From CBFDBF01 sp050304615 (GTDB lineage: Bacteria; Pseudomonadota; Gammaproteobacteria; Chromatiales; Chromatiaceae), in NCBI GenBank assembly GCA_050304615.1, contig JBNLDW010000003.1, forward strand, positions 80,191 to 144,190: a stretch of 64,000 bases of DNA. The letters are read 5' to 3'. Positions 43,989 to 53,645 of the stretch are shown here, piece after piece. The position numbers and the translations under genes are program-made. Every line of letters begins with the position of its first letter. Position 1 is the first letter of the stretch. The notes beneath the pieces are model-generated. The model did not search any database. It was given only the letters and a program-made list of their open reading frames with translations, and was not told the origin of the DNA.

Positions 43989-46900
43989 CTACTCTTGATC
44001 GCGTTTTGACCCGGTACTCTGCTTACCATCCCGATACTCACTCAACCAATGCCCCAGCTCACCTACAGGCATCGGCCGTGCGAAGTGGGAACCCTGTAGA
44101 TAGTCACAATCAGCGCGCTGCATAAACTCCAGTTGCTCCTTGGTCTCCACCCCCTCGGCTACTATCTTTAGCCCGAGGCTCTTGCCGATGGCAAGAATAG
44201 CCTCCACCAGTGAGGCGTCCTCAACATTATCTGGCAAATCACTGACGAAGCTACGATCAATCTTCAACATATCTACCGGAAACTGCTTTAGGTACCCAAG
44301 GGATGAATAACCAGTTCCAAAATCATCCACCGCAATAGAGACGCCAAGCTCCCTGAACCCATCCAGCCAAGCGACCACATTCCCACCTCTATCCATCAAC
44401 AGGCTTTCGGTTATCTCCAAGGTAAGCATGTTGCCAGGTATCCCGGTATCCTTTAGTACTGCAGCCACCACCCAGGGGGAAAACTCCTTGCCCAGTTGGC
44501 GACTGGAGACATTCACTGACACCCCAATCTTCAGCCCTGAATCCAGCCACAACCTGGCCTGCATACACGCCCGACGTAATACCCATGCACCAATCGGCAG
44601 GATCAATCCGGTATCTTCCGCCACTGGGATAAAATCATCTGGCAGGATAATGCCACGCCGCGGATGGTGCCAGCGTAGCAGCGCCTCTACACTAACCATG
44701 GCGCCAGAGCGAGTGTCTACAATTGGCTGATAATAGAGCTCCAGCCGCTCCTGCTGTAATGCCAGCCGCAGGTCCTGCTCCATTTCAACCCGCTGTCTTA
44801 CCTGCTGCTGCATGCCAACCGTAAAGAACTGGTAACAGTTACGCCCGCTCTCCTTGGCTCGATACATTGCCATATCCGCATTCCGCAGCATTGTCTCCGG
44901 ACTCTCTGTATCGGTTGGGAAGATAGTAATCCCGACACTGGCCCCAACAAACAGCTCTTGATCTCCAGAATAAAATGGTGCCTCCATGGATGAAACAATC
45001 TTTTCAGCTATCACGGCCGCATCATTCACCTCTACCAGATCTTGCAACATCACCACAAACTCATCCCCACCAAACCGACTAACCGTGTCTGACTCGCGCA
45101 CGCAATTCAACAGCCGATCGGCCACCTGCTGTAACACCTCATCCCCAACCACATGACCGCGAGTGTCGTTGATCGCCTTAAACCTATCTAGATCCAAAAA
45201 CAGCAGGGCCATCATAGTATCTTCCCGGCGTGCCGCTATCACCGCCTGGGTCAGTCGATCAAAGAACAGAGAACGATTGGGCAGCCCGGTGAGGGCATCA
45301 TAATGGGCCTGATGACGAATCTGCTCCTCATCCTGTTTACGTTGCGTGATATCGGAAAAGACCGCTACATACTCTGTTACCTCACCCTCATTGTTCTTCA
45401 GCACTACGATCGACATCCACTCCGGATAGACGCTGCCATCCTTGCGCCGGTTCCATATCTCCCCAGACCAGAAGCCAATGGTCTCTAGCTGCCACCACAT
45501 ATGGCGGTAGAATGCCCGGTCGTGCCGTCCAGAGCTAAGCACCCTAGGATTAAGGCCAACCACTTCTTCAATCTCATAGCCGGTGATCCTGGTAAATGCT
45601 GGATTGACCGACTTAATCTTGTTGTCGGCATCGGCCACCAGTATGCCTTCACTGACTGTATCGAACACCGTAGCGTTCATCCGCAACTGATCCTCGGCCT
45701 GCTTCCGCTCAGTGATATCCTCCTTGACGGCGAGGTAATTGGTAATCTCACCATCCTCTCCGTAGATAGCAGAAATAGAGGCCGCCTCCCAGTAGACGCT
45801 GCCATCCTTGCGCTTGTTATGGAAATGCCCGCGCCACTCCATACCCGCAGCTATGGTCTCCCACATCTCCCTGTAATCCTCCTCCGTTTTGTCACCCGAC
45901 CGCAGGATACGGGGATTCTGTCCAATGGCCTCCTCCGCACTATAGCCTGAGATCTCCTCAAATTTAGGGTTGACGTATTCTATAGTTCCTTCCGTGTCGG
46001 TGATCACGATAGAGGCGGGGCTCTGCTCCATCGCCCGGCTCAACTTGCGCAGCTCCATATCCGCCTGTCTGGTACTGGTGATATCTACTCGCACACAGGC
46101 CATACCACCATCAGCGGTAATGCTGTCACTGGCAAGTAACCAGCGGCCATCCTGGATATGCTCAAGATGTCTTGACACCTTGCCATATGGCGCCTCGGCC
46201 AATTCGCTATCTCCAGTCAACGAACGGTACTCAATATGCGAGGCATTGGCATCCATGATATCCCCATGCCGTACATCCGATGCCAAACATCCACCCTGTT
46301 GCAGCCAGGGATAAAACTCACGAAACCTGCTATTGCACAGCATCAACTTATCTTCCGCATCAAACAGGGCAAAGCCATCAGAGAGACTCTCTACCGCGTC
46401 CTCTAGCCGCACCCGCGCCCGCTCTGCTGCATTGTGGGCCCGGTCGAGTCGGCGTAGTACCAGCCCCAACAGGGCCAACAGGGCCGCCGTTACAAATAGC
46501 AACCAGGCACTAAACTGCTCCGTCTGACGCATTGCACCGGCATGAAACGTCTGATAAGAGTTGTACAGAGCGCTGAATTTTTGTGTGGTCGGTATACCCA
46601 GGTAGCGCGTCTTGAGGCCAGCCAGGTCGTGCAGCCCCTTAAGATTGGCCCGCATGTGGAAAATTGCATCCTCTAGCAGTTTGCGCTGCCCCGGCTCCAA
46701 ATTATCTCTGGTTCCAGCCAGGCTATCCAATGCCTGCTGAATACTCACCCGCTCATCATCGGTAGGAAAGAGGTTAAACAGGTAGAGCCGGTTCATCAGA
46801 TCTGACAATAAATGGGAGTTAGAGCTCCCCTTTCGATGCAGCTCTGACACCACCCCTGGCAGGTATTGCAGGCCACTACGCACCACCGCCGCTTGAAACT

Positions 46901-47264
46901 TCACGCGCTCCAGTATAGAGATCTTCTGTTCCAGCCCCTGCAGAAACAGCTCAACGGCCTGCTCCACCTTGATGTCGGTTCCAGAATAAATCCCGTGTTG
47001 CGGATCACGCAGATCCTTGCCTAATTTATGTACCCTGAAAACAACCTGCAGTGTTGGATCATACTGCACCATTAGAAATGAGCTTATCTGTAGTACATCG
47101 CCATCCAGTCTGGAATCCAGATCCTTGAGTTCCAGCAGCGTCTCCATACGCAGTAGATGCTGCCTCTCATCAACAGACCTAGCCTGTATATACAGCGCCA
47201 CCAGCATTACTGCTACAAACATCAGAAACAGATAGCGATATACAGGATGGCGTGATCTATTCAT
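43989..47264 (-). CDS. Membrane PAS-GGDEF-EAL cyclic-di-GMP protein
   Basis: A 1091-residue sensor. Helix 1 is at about 8-26 and helix 2 at about 255-273, flanking a helical periplasmic domain. Three PAS domains follow (about 285-395, 405-525 and 530-650). The GGDEF domain (about 655-815) has RFGGDEFVVML intact, and the EAL domain (about 830-1080) has VEALLRWHHP, a substrate-side DDFGTGYSSL and FARPMP. Both domains look catalytically competent, so the direction of net activity cannot be read. Its start overlaps the peroxidase stop by four bases. Confidence 0.92.
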   Translation of the reverse strand: MNRSRHPVYRYLFLMFVAVMLVALYIQARSVDERQHLLRMETLLELKDLDSRLDGDVLQISSFLMVQYDPTLQVVFRVHKLGKDLRDPQHGIYSGTDIKVEQAVELFLQGLEQKISILERVKFQAAVVRSGLQYLPGVVSELHRKGSSNSHLLSDLMNRLYLFNLFPTDDERVSIQQALDSLAGTRDNLEPGQRKLLEDAIFHMRANLKGLHDLAGLKTRYLGIPTTQKFSALYNSYQTFHAGAMRQTEQFSAWLLFVTAALLALLGLVLRRLDRAHNAAERARVRLEDAVESLSDGFALFDAEDKLMLCNSRFREFYPWLQQGGCLASDVRHGDIMDANASHIEYRSLTGDSELAEAPYGKVSRHLEHIQDGRWLLASDSITADGGMACVRVDITSTRQADMELRKLSRAMEQSPASIVITDTEGTIEYVNPKFEEISGYSAEEAIGQNPRILRSGDKTEEDYREMWETIAAGMEWRGHFHNKRKDGSVYWEAASISAIYGEDGEITNYLAVKEDITERKQAEDQLRMNATVFDTVSEGILVADADNKIKSVNPAFTRITGYEIEEVVGLNPRVLSSGRHDRAFYRHMWWQLETIGFWSGEIWNRRKDGSVYPEWMSIVVLKNNEGEVTEYVAVFSDITQRKQDEEQIRHQAHYDALTGLPNRSLFFDRLTQAVIAARREDTMMALLFLDLDRFKAINDTRGHVVGDEVLQQVADRLLNCVRESDTVSRFGGDEFVVMLQDLVEVNDAAVIAEKIVSSMEAPFYSGDQELFVGASVGITIFPTDTESPETMLRNADMAMYRAKESGRNCYQFFTVGMQQQVRQRVEMEQDLRLALQQERLELYYQPIVDTRSGAMVSVEALLRWHHPRRGIILPDDFIPVAEDTGLILPIGAWVLRRACMQARLWLDSGLKIGVSVNVSSRQLGKEFSPWVVAAVLKDTGIPGNMLTLEITESLLMDRGGNVVAWLDGFRELGVSIAVDDFGTGYSSLGYLKQFPVDMLKIDRSFVSDLPDNVEDASLVEAILAIGKSLGLKIVAEGVETKEQLEFMQRADCDYLQGSHFARPMPVGELGHWLSEYRDGKQSTGSKRDQE

Positions 47265-48265
47265 GGCTTCAGTCTTGGATGTTTGCCCACCAGACTTTCA
47301 AGAAAAGCTGTAATGCTAGTCACATCATCATCATTGATGCTCCGGCCCAGTTGGTAGCGTGCCATGGTCTGTATCGCTTCGGTCAAACTGGCCCTGCTTC
47401 CATCATGAAAAAAATGGGTCTGGCGCACAGCCAAACGCAGACTCGGCACCTTAAACATGTATCTATCTGCAGACTCTCCGGTAACGTTATAGCGGCCCAG
47501 ATCGCTCTCTGTTATCTCGCCACCCCGTTCCGCAAAATAACCCCGCCCCATCGCCCCCATGGTAGCAAACATATTGCCGCCCACATTTTGTCCCTGATGG
47601 CAGCTAATACAGCCATATGATTTAAACAGTTGATATCCCTTCAACGCCTCATCGGTAAGTACTGAGTCATTACCCATAAGCCAGTGGTCGAAGGGTGAGT
47701 TCAAGGTAACCAGGGAGCGTTCAAAGGTGGCGATGGCATCCTGAATGTTGTCTGGAGTAATCCCATCAGAGTAGCTGGCGTTAAATGCCGCGACAACTGC
47801 AGGATCTTGTTGCAACTTGGTGATAACCTGACCCCAACTGGAGCCCATCTCCAAGGGATTGTGGATCGGCCCTGACACCTGCTCCTCTAGGGTAACTGCC
47901 CTACCATCCCAGAACTGTACAAAATTGAACCCGCTATTCCAGACCGTTGGCGCCTTGATCGGACCTACAGCACCGCCAACCCCCAACGAACTGGGGCGAC
48001 TATCGGAACCGTTGATAGAGAGGATGTGGCAGCTGGAGCAGCTAACCGTATTATCGACCGATAACCGTTGGTCATGAAACAGCTCGCCACCCAAAGCGAC
48101 CTTGGCAGAATCCAGGTCATCTACCTGCCGTAGCGGCTTGATTGGCTCATTTACACGCATCGGGCCAGATATGGCTGGCGGGGCCACAGATATGGTGCAG
48201 ATGAGGGTGGCAACCACCCATAGCGATATAGGGGCCTGGCAAAAGGCTCTCTGCTTACACTTCAT
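47261..48265 (-). CDS. Di-heme cytochrome c peroxidase/MauG family protein
   Basis: A 334-residue exported protein with a leader (about 13-34) and two heme motifs, CSSCH (about residue 76) and CISCH (about 217). The family sequences LGGELFHDQRLSVDNTVSC, WDGRA and FKVPSLRLAVRQTHFFHDGS are present. Both hemes would be attached by the ccm system encoded just upstream on the same strand. MauG-like members oxidise protein substrates and CcpA-like ones reduce hydrogen peroxide; I cannot tell which here. It is coupled to the GGDEF-EAL gene. Confidence 0.9.
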   Translation of the reverse strand: MKCKQRAFCQAPISLWVVATLICTISVAPPAISGPMRVNEPIKPLRQVDDLDSAKVALGGELFHDQRLSVDNTVSCSSCHILSINGSDSRPSSLGVGGAVGPIKAPTVWNSGFNFVQFWDGRAVTLEEQVSGPIHNPLEMGSSWGQVITKLQQDPAVVAAFNASYSDGITPDNIQDAIATFERSLVTLNSPFDHWLMGNDSVLTDEALKGYQLFKSYGCISCHQGQNVGGNMFATMGAMGRGYFAERGGEITESDLGRYNVTGESADRYMFKVPSLRLAVRQTHFFHDGSRASLTEAIQTMARYQLGRSINDDDVTSITAFLESLVGKHPRLKP

Positions 48266-48380
48266 ATTATTATCGTCGGAGGTCTACGTACCCGACTAAG
48301 TCTAGCAGAACGCCCTATTTTTGCTCAGATTGGCTCTTTGCTGGAAATTGCGATTGATGGGCAACTCCATGTAGGGGGAG

Positions 48381-49226
48381 CTATCTACCAGCCGCCCCAC
48401 CCTCTAACTCGGTAATGAGTGCGCGTACCCTCTCCTCTGACTCTGGATCATCCTGCAGCAGTGGCAACAACTGCCGCCAGTGGGCCAGCGCCTGCTGGTT
48501 ATTACCCGCTACCTTCTCCACCATACCAGCCAACCAAAGGGCGGTAGCACTATGCGGGGCCAGCTTCACCGCCTTGCGCACCAGCTCAGTTGGCCGTCCC
48601 GCCATATCCCCCTGACGAGAGAGGATCAGGGCATTTGCCAGGGCCAGCAGCACTGTTGGCTCCTCCCCCCCCACCAGCTCGTTGACCCGCTCGAAGGCAT
48701 TGGCCGCCTGCTGGTACTGCTCAGTAGCCATGTAGGTGCGTCCCAGCATAAACCAGCCATCAGGATCATCTGGACTCTGCTTTAACCGCTGTTGCAGGGA
48801 GGTAATCATCTCCTCCATGGATTGAGGTGCCCCCGCCTGGTGCTCCCCTGACATATCAATAAGCCCGGGAGAGCCGACATAGAGGTATATCAGGGTGGTC
48901 AGTAGCGGTACCACGACAACAAGAGTCCATAGCGCCATACGTCCAGCCCGTATGGAGTCAGTAGCAACCATCTCCTTCTCTTTGCCCATCTCCAGATCAA
49001 TCAACAGCTCCTGCTCCAACTCCTGCCTTGCCTGCAGATACTCCTCCTGGGATAGACTCCCCTGCTGTCGCGCTATATCCAGAGACGCCAACCGCTCACG
49101 GGCAACATCCACATTCTGCTCATCCCTATCAAGGGTGCGCAGCTCCCGCTGGTGCAACAGGGCTGGGGCCAGCGCCACCAAGGCCACGATGACCATGACA
49201 ATCACTACTATCCAGAACAGCATCAT
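48381..49226 (-). CDS. ccmI: Cytochrome c maturation protein CcmI (CycH)
   Basis: Holds apocytochrome c for heme ligation. The 281-residue protein has helix 1 (about 3-22), a cytoplasmic loop with a LEQELLIDLE-type helix, helix 2 (about 98-118), then a periplasmic TPR domain (about 150-275; DPDGWFMLGRTYMATEQYQQAANAFERV). Overlaps ccmH by four bases and is the last gene of the operon. Confidence 0.93.
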   Translation of the reverse strand: MMLFWIVVIVMVIVALVALAPALLHQRELRTLDRDEQNVDVARERLASLDIARQQGSLSQEEYLQARQELEQELLIDLEMGKEKEMVATDSIRAGRMALWTLVVVVPLLTTLIYLYVGSPGLIDMSGEHQAGAPQSMEEMITSLQQRLKQSPDDPDGWFMLGRTYMATEQYQQAANAFERVNELVGGEEPTVLLALANALILSRQGDMAGRPTELVRKAVKLAPHSATALWLAGMVEKVAGNNQQALAHWRQLLPLLQDDPESEERVRALITELEGGAAGR

Positions 49227-49696
49227 GCGTCATCCTCTTGTTTCGTATCATCCAACAGTCTGCTGGCCAGTTCGTGCTCTACCTGGGATAGCCCTGCTAC
49301 CGGCTCCCGGTTGCGCCGTCGGACAGCTATAAGCAGCACCACAACCCCGGCACCAAGAATAAAAAACGGGCCAATCCACAAAATGGCAGTGGAGCGGCGA
49401 AACGGTGGTCGATAGAGGACAAAATCGCCATAACGCTGCACCATAAAATCAGCCACCTCCTGTTTGCTCTTTCCCTCTCGCACCATATCGTAGGTGAGAC
49501 GGCGCATATCCTGCGCTAGCTCCGCATTGGAGTCTGCCAGATTCTGATTCTGGCAGACCAGACAGCGCAGCTCTTCAATCAGCTGCTTGTAGCGTGTCTC
49601 TCTCACTGGGTCATCAAATCGATACGCCTCAATGGTGCTGGCGATGGAGAGCGTGGCAACGCTTAGCAGCAACAGTGCTAGTCCCAGATGTCTCAT
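49223..49696 (-). CDS. ccmH: Cytochrome c maturation protein CcmH
   Basis: Thiol oxidoreductase acting on the apocytochrome CXXCH cysteines. The LRCLVCQNQNLADSNAELAQDMR motif (LRCxxCQ) is intact. A leader is present at the N terminus and one helix at about 105-124. It has 157 residues. Overlaps ccmG and ccmI by four bases each. Confidence 0.95.
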   Translation of the reverse strand: MRHLGLALLLLSVATLSIASTIEAYRFDDPVRETRYKQLIEELRCLVCQNQNLADSNAELAQDMRRLTYDMVREGKSKQEVADFMVQRYGDFVLYRPPFRRSTAILWIGPFFILGAGVVVLLIAVRRRNREPVAGLSQVEHELASRLLDDTKQEDDA

Positions 49697-50226
49697 GGCT
49701 CCCCTTGTAGTTTGATATATAGTGGTCGCAGTTGCCCCTTCCAGACATCTGCATTCAAGCCACCGGTATATTTCCAGCGGATAAACCCCTTTTTGTCGAT
49801 CAGAAATGTCTCCGGCGCACCGTAGACCCCGAAATTCATCACCGCCCGGCTATCAACATCAAACCCGACCATGACGAATGGATTACCCTTGCTGGCCAGC
49901 ATCTGTTTGGCCGCATCCCTATCGTCCCTCCAATCTATCCCTAATATAGGAACCCCCTCCTCCTGTGCCAAATGGTTGATGAACGCATGCTCACGCCAAC
50001 ACTCCGGACACCAGGTTCCCCAGACATTTAGCAGCCAGACCTTGCCCTGCATACTGGATGAGTTAACCGTCTTGGTGGGATCGAACAGATCCGGCAGGGA
50101 GATCTCCGGGGCCTTTTTATTGATCAGGACGGATGGCACATCCCGCGGATTCAAGCTCAACCCGACATAGAGAAAGGCCAGCACCACAAAAAAGATCAGT
50201 AGCGGCACAAGGTGACGTAGCTTCAT
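49693..50226 (-). CDS. ccmG: Thiol:disulfide interchange protein CcmG (DsbE)
   Basis: Membrane-anchored thioredoxin-fold reductant (177 residues). One N-terminal helix (about 7-24) precedes the active site WGTWCPECW, where the usual CxxC is Cys-Pro-Glu-Cys. The GVYGAPETFLID cis-proline loop is present. Overlaps ccmF by four bases. Confidence 0.95.
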   Translation of the reverse strand: MKLRHLVPLLIFFVVLAFLYVGLSLNPRDVPSVLINKKAPEISLPDLFDPTKTVNSSSMQGKVWLLNVWGTWCPECWREHAFINHLAQEEGVPILGIDWRDDRDAAKQMLASKGNPFVMVGFDVDSRAVMNFGVYGAPETFLIDKKGFIRWKYTGGLNADVWKGQLRPLYIKLQGEP

Positions 50227-52172
50227 ATGGCCTCTCCAGCCTCCACGGCAGCCAGCCTCGCCTTGCGGGCCAGCATGAAATAGCGTCGATCCATGGCAGC
50301 CAGCGTCCCGCCGAGTGCCATCAGCAGCCCACCAAGCCAGATCCAGCGAACAAATGGCTTATGATAGACTCGTATACTCCAGGCACCCGTATCCTCCAGC
50401 GGCTCACCTAAGGCTACGAATAGGTCGCGCCACAGACCAGCATCAATCCCCGCCTCGGTCATCGGCATGCCGCTCCGGTAGTTGCGTTTCTCAGGGTGGA
50501 GCACGGTTATCAGGTGGCCATCCTGTGATACCTCTACCAACCCTTGGGCGGCCACATAGTTTGCCTCCTTGATTTCACGTGCACCCTGGAACATAAAATC
50601 GTAACCCCCCAGGCTGTAGCTCTGGCCTGGATCCAGGCGGATATCCTTCTCCTGACTATATATAGAAGAGAGCGCAACCCCCAGCACAAATACAGCAATC
50701 CCAATGTGGCCCAGCACCATCCCCCAGCCACTTCGGGAGATGGGGCGCAGCCCCTTCTGCTCCAAGATCCAGGCCAGGGTGGTAAACATCACCCAGAGGG
50801 CAATGGCAACACTCGCTGCCGCCCACCAGCTAAAAGATGGTGCCAGCAACAGGATTAGAATCGGACCGGCCAGCAGGCTCAGCAGTAGCGAAACAAACAA
50901 TTTGCGCGCCAACCCCCAAGCACTATCATCTCTCCAACGCACCAGTGGGCCTATCCCCATAAGCACAATCAGGGGAATTGATAGCGGCACGAATACACTA
51001 TCAAAATATGGGGGGCCAACCGAAATCTTACCCACACCGAGGGCATCCAGAAGCAGTGGATATAAGGTTCCCAGCAGGATACTACAGGCGATCACCACCA
51101 GGATGACATTATTCAGCAGCAACCCCATCTCGCGGGACAGCGTGCCAAAGTGGACACTACTGCGAATCTGCGAAGCCCGCCAGGAGTAGAGCAGCAGGGA
51201 GCCGCCGATCACCGCCCCGAGAAACAGCAGGATAAAGACACCCCGGGTCGGGTCGGTGGCAAAGGCGTGCACCGAGGTAAGCACCCCGGAGCGCACCAGA
51301 AACGTCCCCAACAGGCTCAAAGAGAAGGCAAAGATCGCCAGCAACACCGTCCACGCCTTGAAGGCGCCCCGCTTCTCGGTCACTGCCAGGGAGTGGACCA
51401 GGGCGGTACCCACGATCCAGGGCATGAATGAGGCATTCTCCACCGGATCCCAGAACCACCAGCCACCCCAACCCAGTTCATAATAGGCCCACCAGCTCCC
51501 CAGGACGATACCGAGGGTGAGAAACACCCAGGCCACGTTGGTCCAGGGGCGAGACCAGCGCGCCCACGCCGCATCCAGCCGCCCACTCAGCATGGCGGCA
51601 ATGGCAAAGGCGAAGGCGACCGAAAAGCCCACATACCCCATATAGAGCATCGGTGGATGCAGAGCTAACCCAGGATCCTGCAACAGTGGATTGAGGTCGC
51701 GCCCCTCCATGGGTGGATTGGGCAGACGGTCAAAGGGGTTGGAGGTAAACAGCATAAACAGCAGAAAACCCACACTCACCAGCCCCATCACCCCTACCAC
51801 CCGGGCCACCATCACCTCTGGCACACTGCGGCTAAAGATGGTCACAGCGGTCGTCCACAGGGAGAGCGTGACCGCCCAGAATAGTAGCGACCCCTCATGC
51901 GCGCCCCACACCCCGGAGATCAGATAGAGGGTAGGCAGGGCCGTATTCGAATTGGTGGCCACATAGGTGACCGAAAAATCGTGCGCCAAAAAGGCGTAGG
52001 TTAGACAACCAAATGCGAGCAGCATAAAAAGCATCTGTGCCTGGGCCGCCGGTCTGGCCAGGAGCACCCAGGAGGTGATCCCCAAATGCGCCCCCAGGAG
52101 CGGTAGGATCGCCTGCACCAGCGCCAGAATCAGCGCCAGTACAAGTGCTACCTGCCCGATCTCCGGGATCAC
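50223..52172 (-). CDS. ccmF: Heme lyase subunit CcmF
   Basis: Large membrane protein (649 residues, about fifteen helices) that ligates heme to apocytochrome c. The tryptophan-rich WWD motif WGGWWFWDPVENASFMPW is intact, as are conserved histidines such as in ALHPPMLYMGY and TALVHSLAV. Overlaps ccmE and ccmG by four bases each. Confidence 0.97.
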   Translation of the reverse strand: MIPEIGQVALVLALILALVQAILPLLGAHLGITSWVLLARPAAQAQMLFMLLAFGCLTYAFLAHDFSVTYVATNSNTALPTLYLISGVWGAHEGSLLFWAVTLSLWTTAVTIFSRSVPEVMVARVVGVMGLVSVGFLLFMLFTSNPFDRLPNPPMEGRDLNPLLQDPGLALHPPMLYMGYVGFSVAFAFAIAAMLSGRLDAAWARWSRPWTNVAWVFLTLGIVLGSWWAYYELGWGGWWFWDPVENASFMPWIVGTALVHSLAVTEKRGAFKAWTVLLAIFAFSLSLLGTFLVRSGVLTSVHAFATDPTRGVFILLFLGAVIGGSLLLYSWRASQIRSSVHFGTLSREMGLLLNNVILVVIACSILLGTLYPLLLDALGVGKISVGPPYFDSVFVPLSIPLIVLMGIGPLVRWRDDSAWGLARKLFVSLLLSLLAGPILILLLAPSFSWWAAASVAIALWVMFTTLAWILEQKGLRPISRSGWGMVLGHIGIAVFVLGVALSSIYSQEKDIRLDPGQSYSLGGYDFMFQGAREIKEANYVAAQGLVEVSQDGHLITVLHPEKRNYRSGMPMTEAGIDAGLWRDLFVALGEPLEDTGAWSIRVYHKPFVRWIWLGGLLMALGGTLAAMDRRYFMLARKARLAAVEAGEAI

Positions 52173-52630
52173 TCCTCCGCCCCCATCACCGCGGACTTGG
52201 ATAGCTCCTGTAGCTTGGCATCATCCAGGGCCTCTGCCACCTCTGGTGGCATATAGTTTTCATCATGCTTGGCGAGCACCTGCTCTGCCACAAATACCCC
52301 ATCTGGATTCAGCCGTCCCTGGGCAATCACCCCCTGCCCCTCAGCAAACAGATCCGGGAGGATGCCGGTATAAGCCACAGTTACATCATTCACCTTGTCG
52401 GTAACCACGAAACGGATGGTTAACTCCTTGCCACGCTCCAGGCTCCCCTCCTTAACCATGCCACCGAGGCGAAACAGATGCCCCTTGGGTGCCTTGTTTG
52501 CAGCCACATCAGCAGGAGAGAAAAAGTAGGAGAGATTACTCCCCAGGGCATTGAATACCAACCAGCTTACCAGTGCCAGTCCGGCCAGTCCGACCAGGAG
52601 AAAACCAAATCTTTTATGTCTTGCCTTCAT
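52169..52630 (-). CDS. ccmE: Heme chaperone CcmE
   Basis: Carries heme covalently on a histidine before transfer to CcmF. The 153-residue protein has one N-terminal helix (about 8-28), an OB-fold body, and the heme motif LAKHDENYMPPE with the binding His and downstream Tyr. It starts right at the end of ccmD (TAG followed directly by ATG). Confidence 0.96.
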   Translation of the reverse strand: MKARHKRFGFLLVGLAGLALVSWLVFNALGSNLSYFFSPADVAANKAPKGHLFRLGGMVKEGSLERGKELTIRFVVTDKVNDVTVAYTGILPDLFAEGQGVIAQGRLNPDGVFVAEQVLAKHDENYMPPEVAEALDDAKLQELSKSAVMGAEE

Positions 52631-52801
52631 CTACTCTTCTGCCTCTTTAATGCGTGCCATTCGAGCGATCCGTTGCAAGATATCCTGCCGCCGCCGCCGC
52701 AACAGCAGAGGCTCTATCACCATCAAAAGTGCAGTGGCCCCAAACGAGCCCCACACATAGAAGGCGTAACCGCCCATATCAAAAAACTCGGCCACGCTCA
52801 T
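52631..52801 (-). CDS. ccmD: Heme exporter protein CcmD
   Basis: A 56-residue gene found by translating the gap between ccmC and ccmE. It begins MSVAEFFDMGGYAFYVWGSF, has one membrane helix (about 11-32), then a basic stretch LLLRRRRQD and a helical tail. This is the CcmD pattern; the protein is needed to release holo-CcmE from CcmABC. Overlaps the ccmC stop by four bases (ATGA). Confidence 0.92.
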   Translation of the reverse strand: MSVAEFFDMGGYAFYVWGSFGATALLMVIEPLLLRRRRQDILQRIARMARIKEAEE

Positions 52802-53547
52802 CTGACACCCCCATCCAGCTCATTGACCCAGGTGGTGTCTCGCTCCCGCTCCAGAATAATACAGCGTACCCGCGCCAACACTGCGGCAATGGCGTAGGCC
52901 CAGAAGCCAAAGGTCATAATCAGCATGGTGATCAACATGGTCTCTCCCATGCTGGAGCCACCACTCACACTAACTGATGCCCCCTGGTGTAGGGTGTTCC
53001 ACCACTGCACCGAGTAGTAGATGATCGGTATATTCACTATCCCCACCAGGGCAAGTATGGCCCCAGCCCGATCGGCCCGGCGTGGATCATCAATTGCTGC
53101 CTGCAGGGCCATAAAACCGAGATAGAGAAACAGCAGGATTAGATCCGAGGTAAGGCGCGCATCCCACACCCACCAGGCACCCCACATCGGCTTACCCCAC
53201 AGGGCGCCAGTCCAGAGCGCCAACGCGGTAAACATAGCACCAGTAGGCGCCAGCGCGGTTGCCATCATTGAAGAGAGCCGAGTATTAAACACCAGACCCA
53301 TCCCGGCCCAGGCCGCCATCACCACATAGATAAACATAGACATCCAGGCGGCGGGGACATGCACAAAGATAATGCGATACCCCTCACCCTGTTTGTAATC
53401 GGTAGGTGCAACCAGCAGGCTCATGTAGAGCCCAACCGCCAACAGCAGCACCGCCACCACTATAGACCAGCGAGCGATACGACCGGCCAGCGGATAGAAG
53501 GTTACCGGCGATGAAAACCTGAACCAATTTATTAAACGTGAACTCAT
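52798..53547 (-). CDS. ccmC: Heme exporter/handler CcmC
   Basis: Six-helix membrane protein (249 residues) that loads heme onto CcmE. The WWD motif WGAWWVWDARLTSDLIL is complete, and the two heme-ligand histidines lie in IFVHVPAAWMS and NTLHQGASV. A 98-base gap separates it from ccmB, the only gap in an otherwise overlapping operon. Confidence 0.96.
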   Translation of the reverse strand: MSSRLINWFRFSSPVTFYPLAGRIARWSIVVAVLLLAVGLYMSLLVAPTDYKQGEGYRIIFVHVPAAWMSMFIYVVMAAWAGMGLVFNTRLSSMMATALAPTGAMFTALALWTGALWGKPMWGAWWVWDARLTSDLILLFLYLGFMALQAAIDDPRRADRAGAILALVGIVNIPIIYYSVQWWNTLHQGASVSVSGGSSMGETMLITMLIMTFGFWAYAIAAVLARVRCIILERERDTTWVNELDGGVR

Positions 53548-53608
53548 CTGGTTATCTTATTCCAAGTGGTATCTCTATGATGACCGCTGTAATCACAAGT
53601 TCCAACAG

Positions 53609-53631
53609 CCACTACCATATATATATAGTGG
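53609..53631. repeat. Short inverted repeat in the ccmB-ccmC gap
   Basis: CCACTA and TAGTGG flank an alternating AT tract. It lies in the single long gap of the ccm operon. Too short to call a terminator, and it lacks a T-run on the minus strand. Confidence 0.35.
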
Positions 53632-53645
53632 GAATGCACCAAGCC

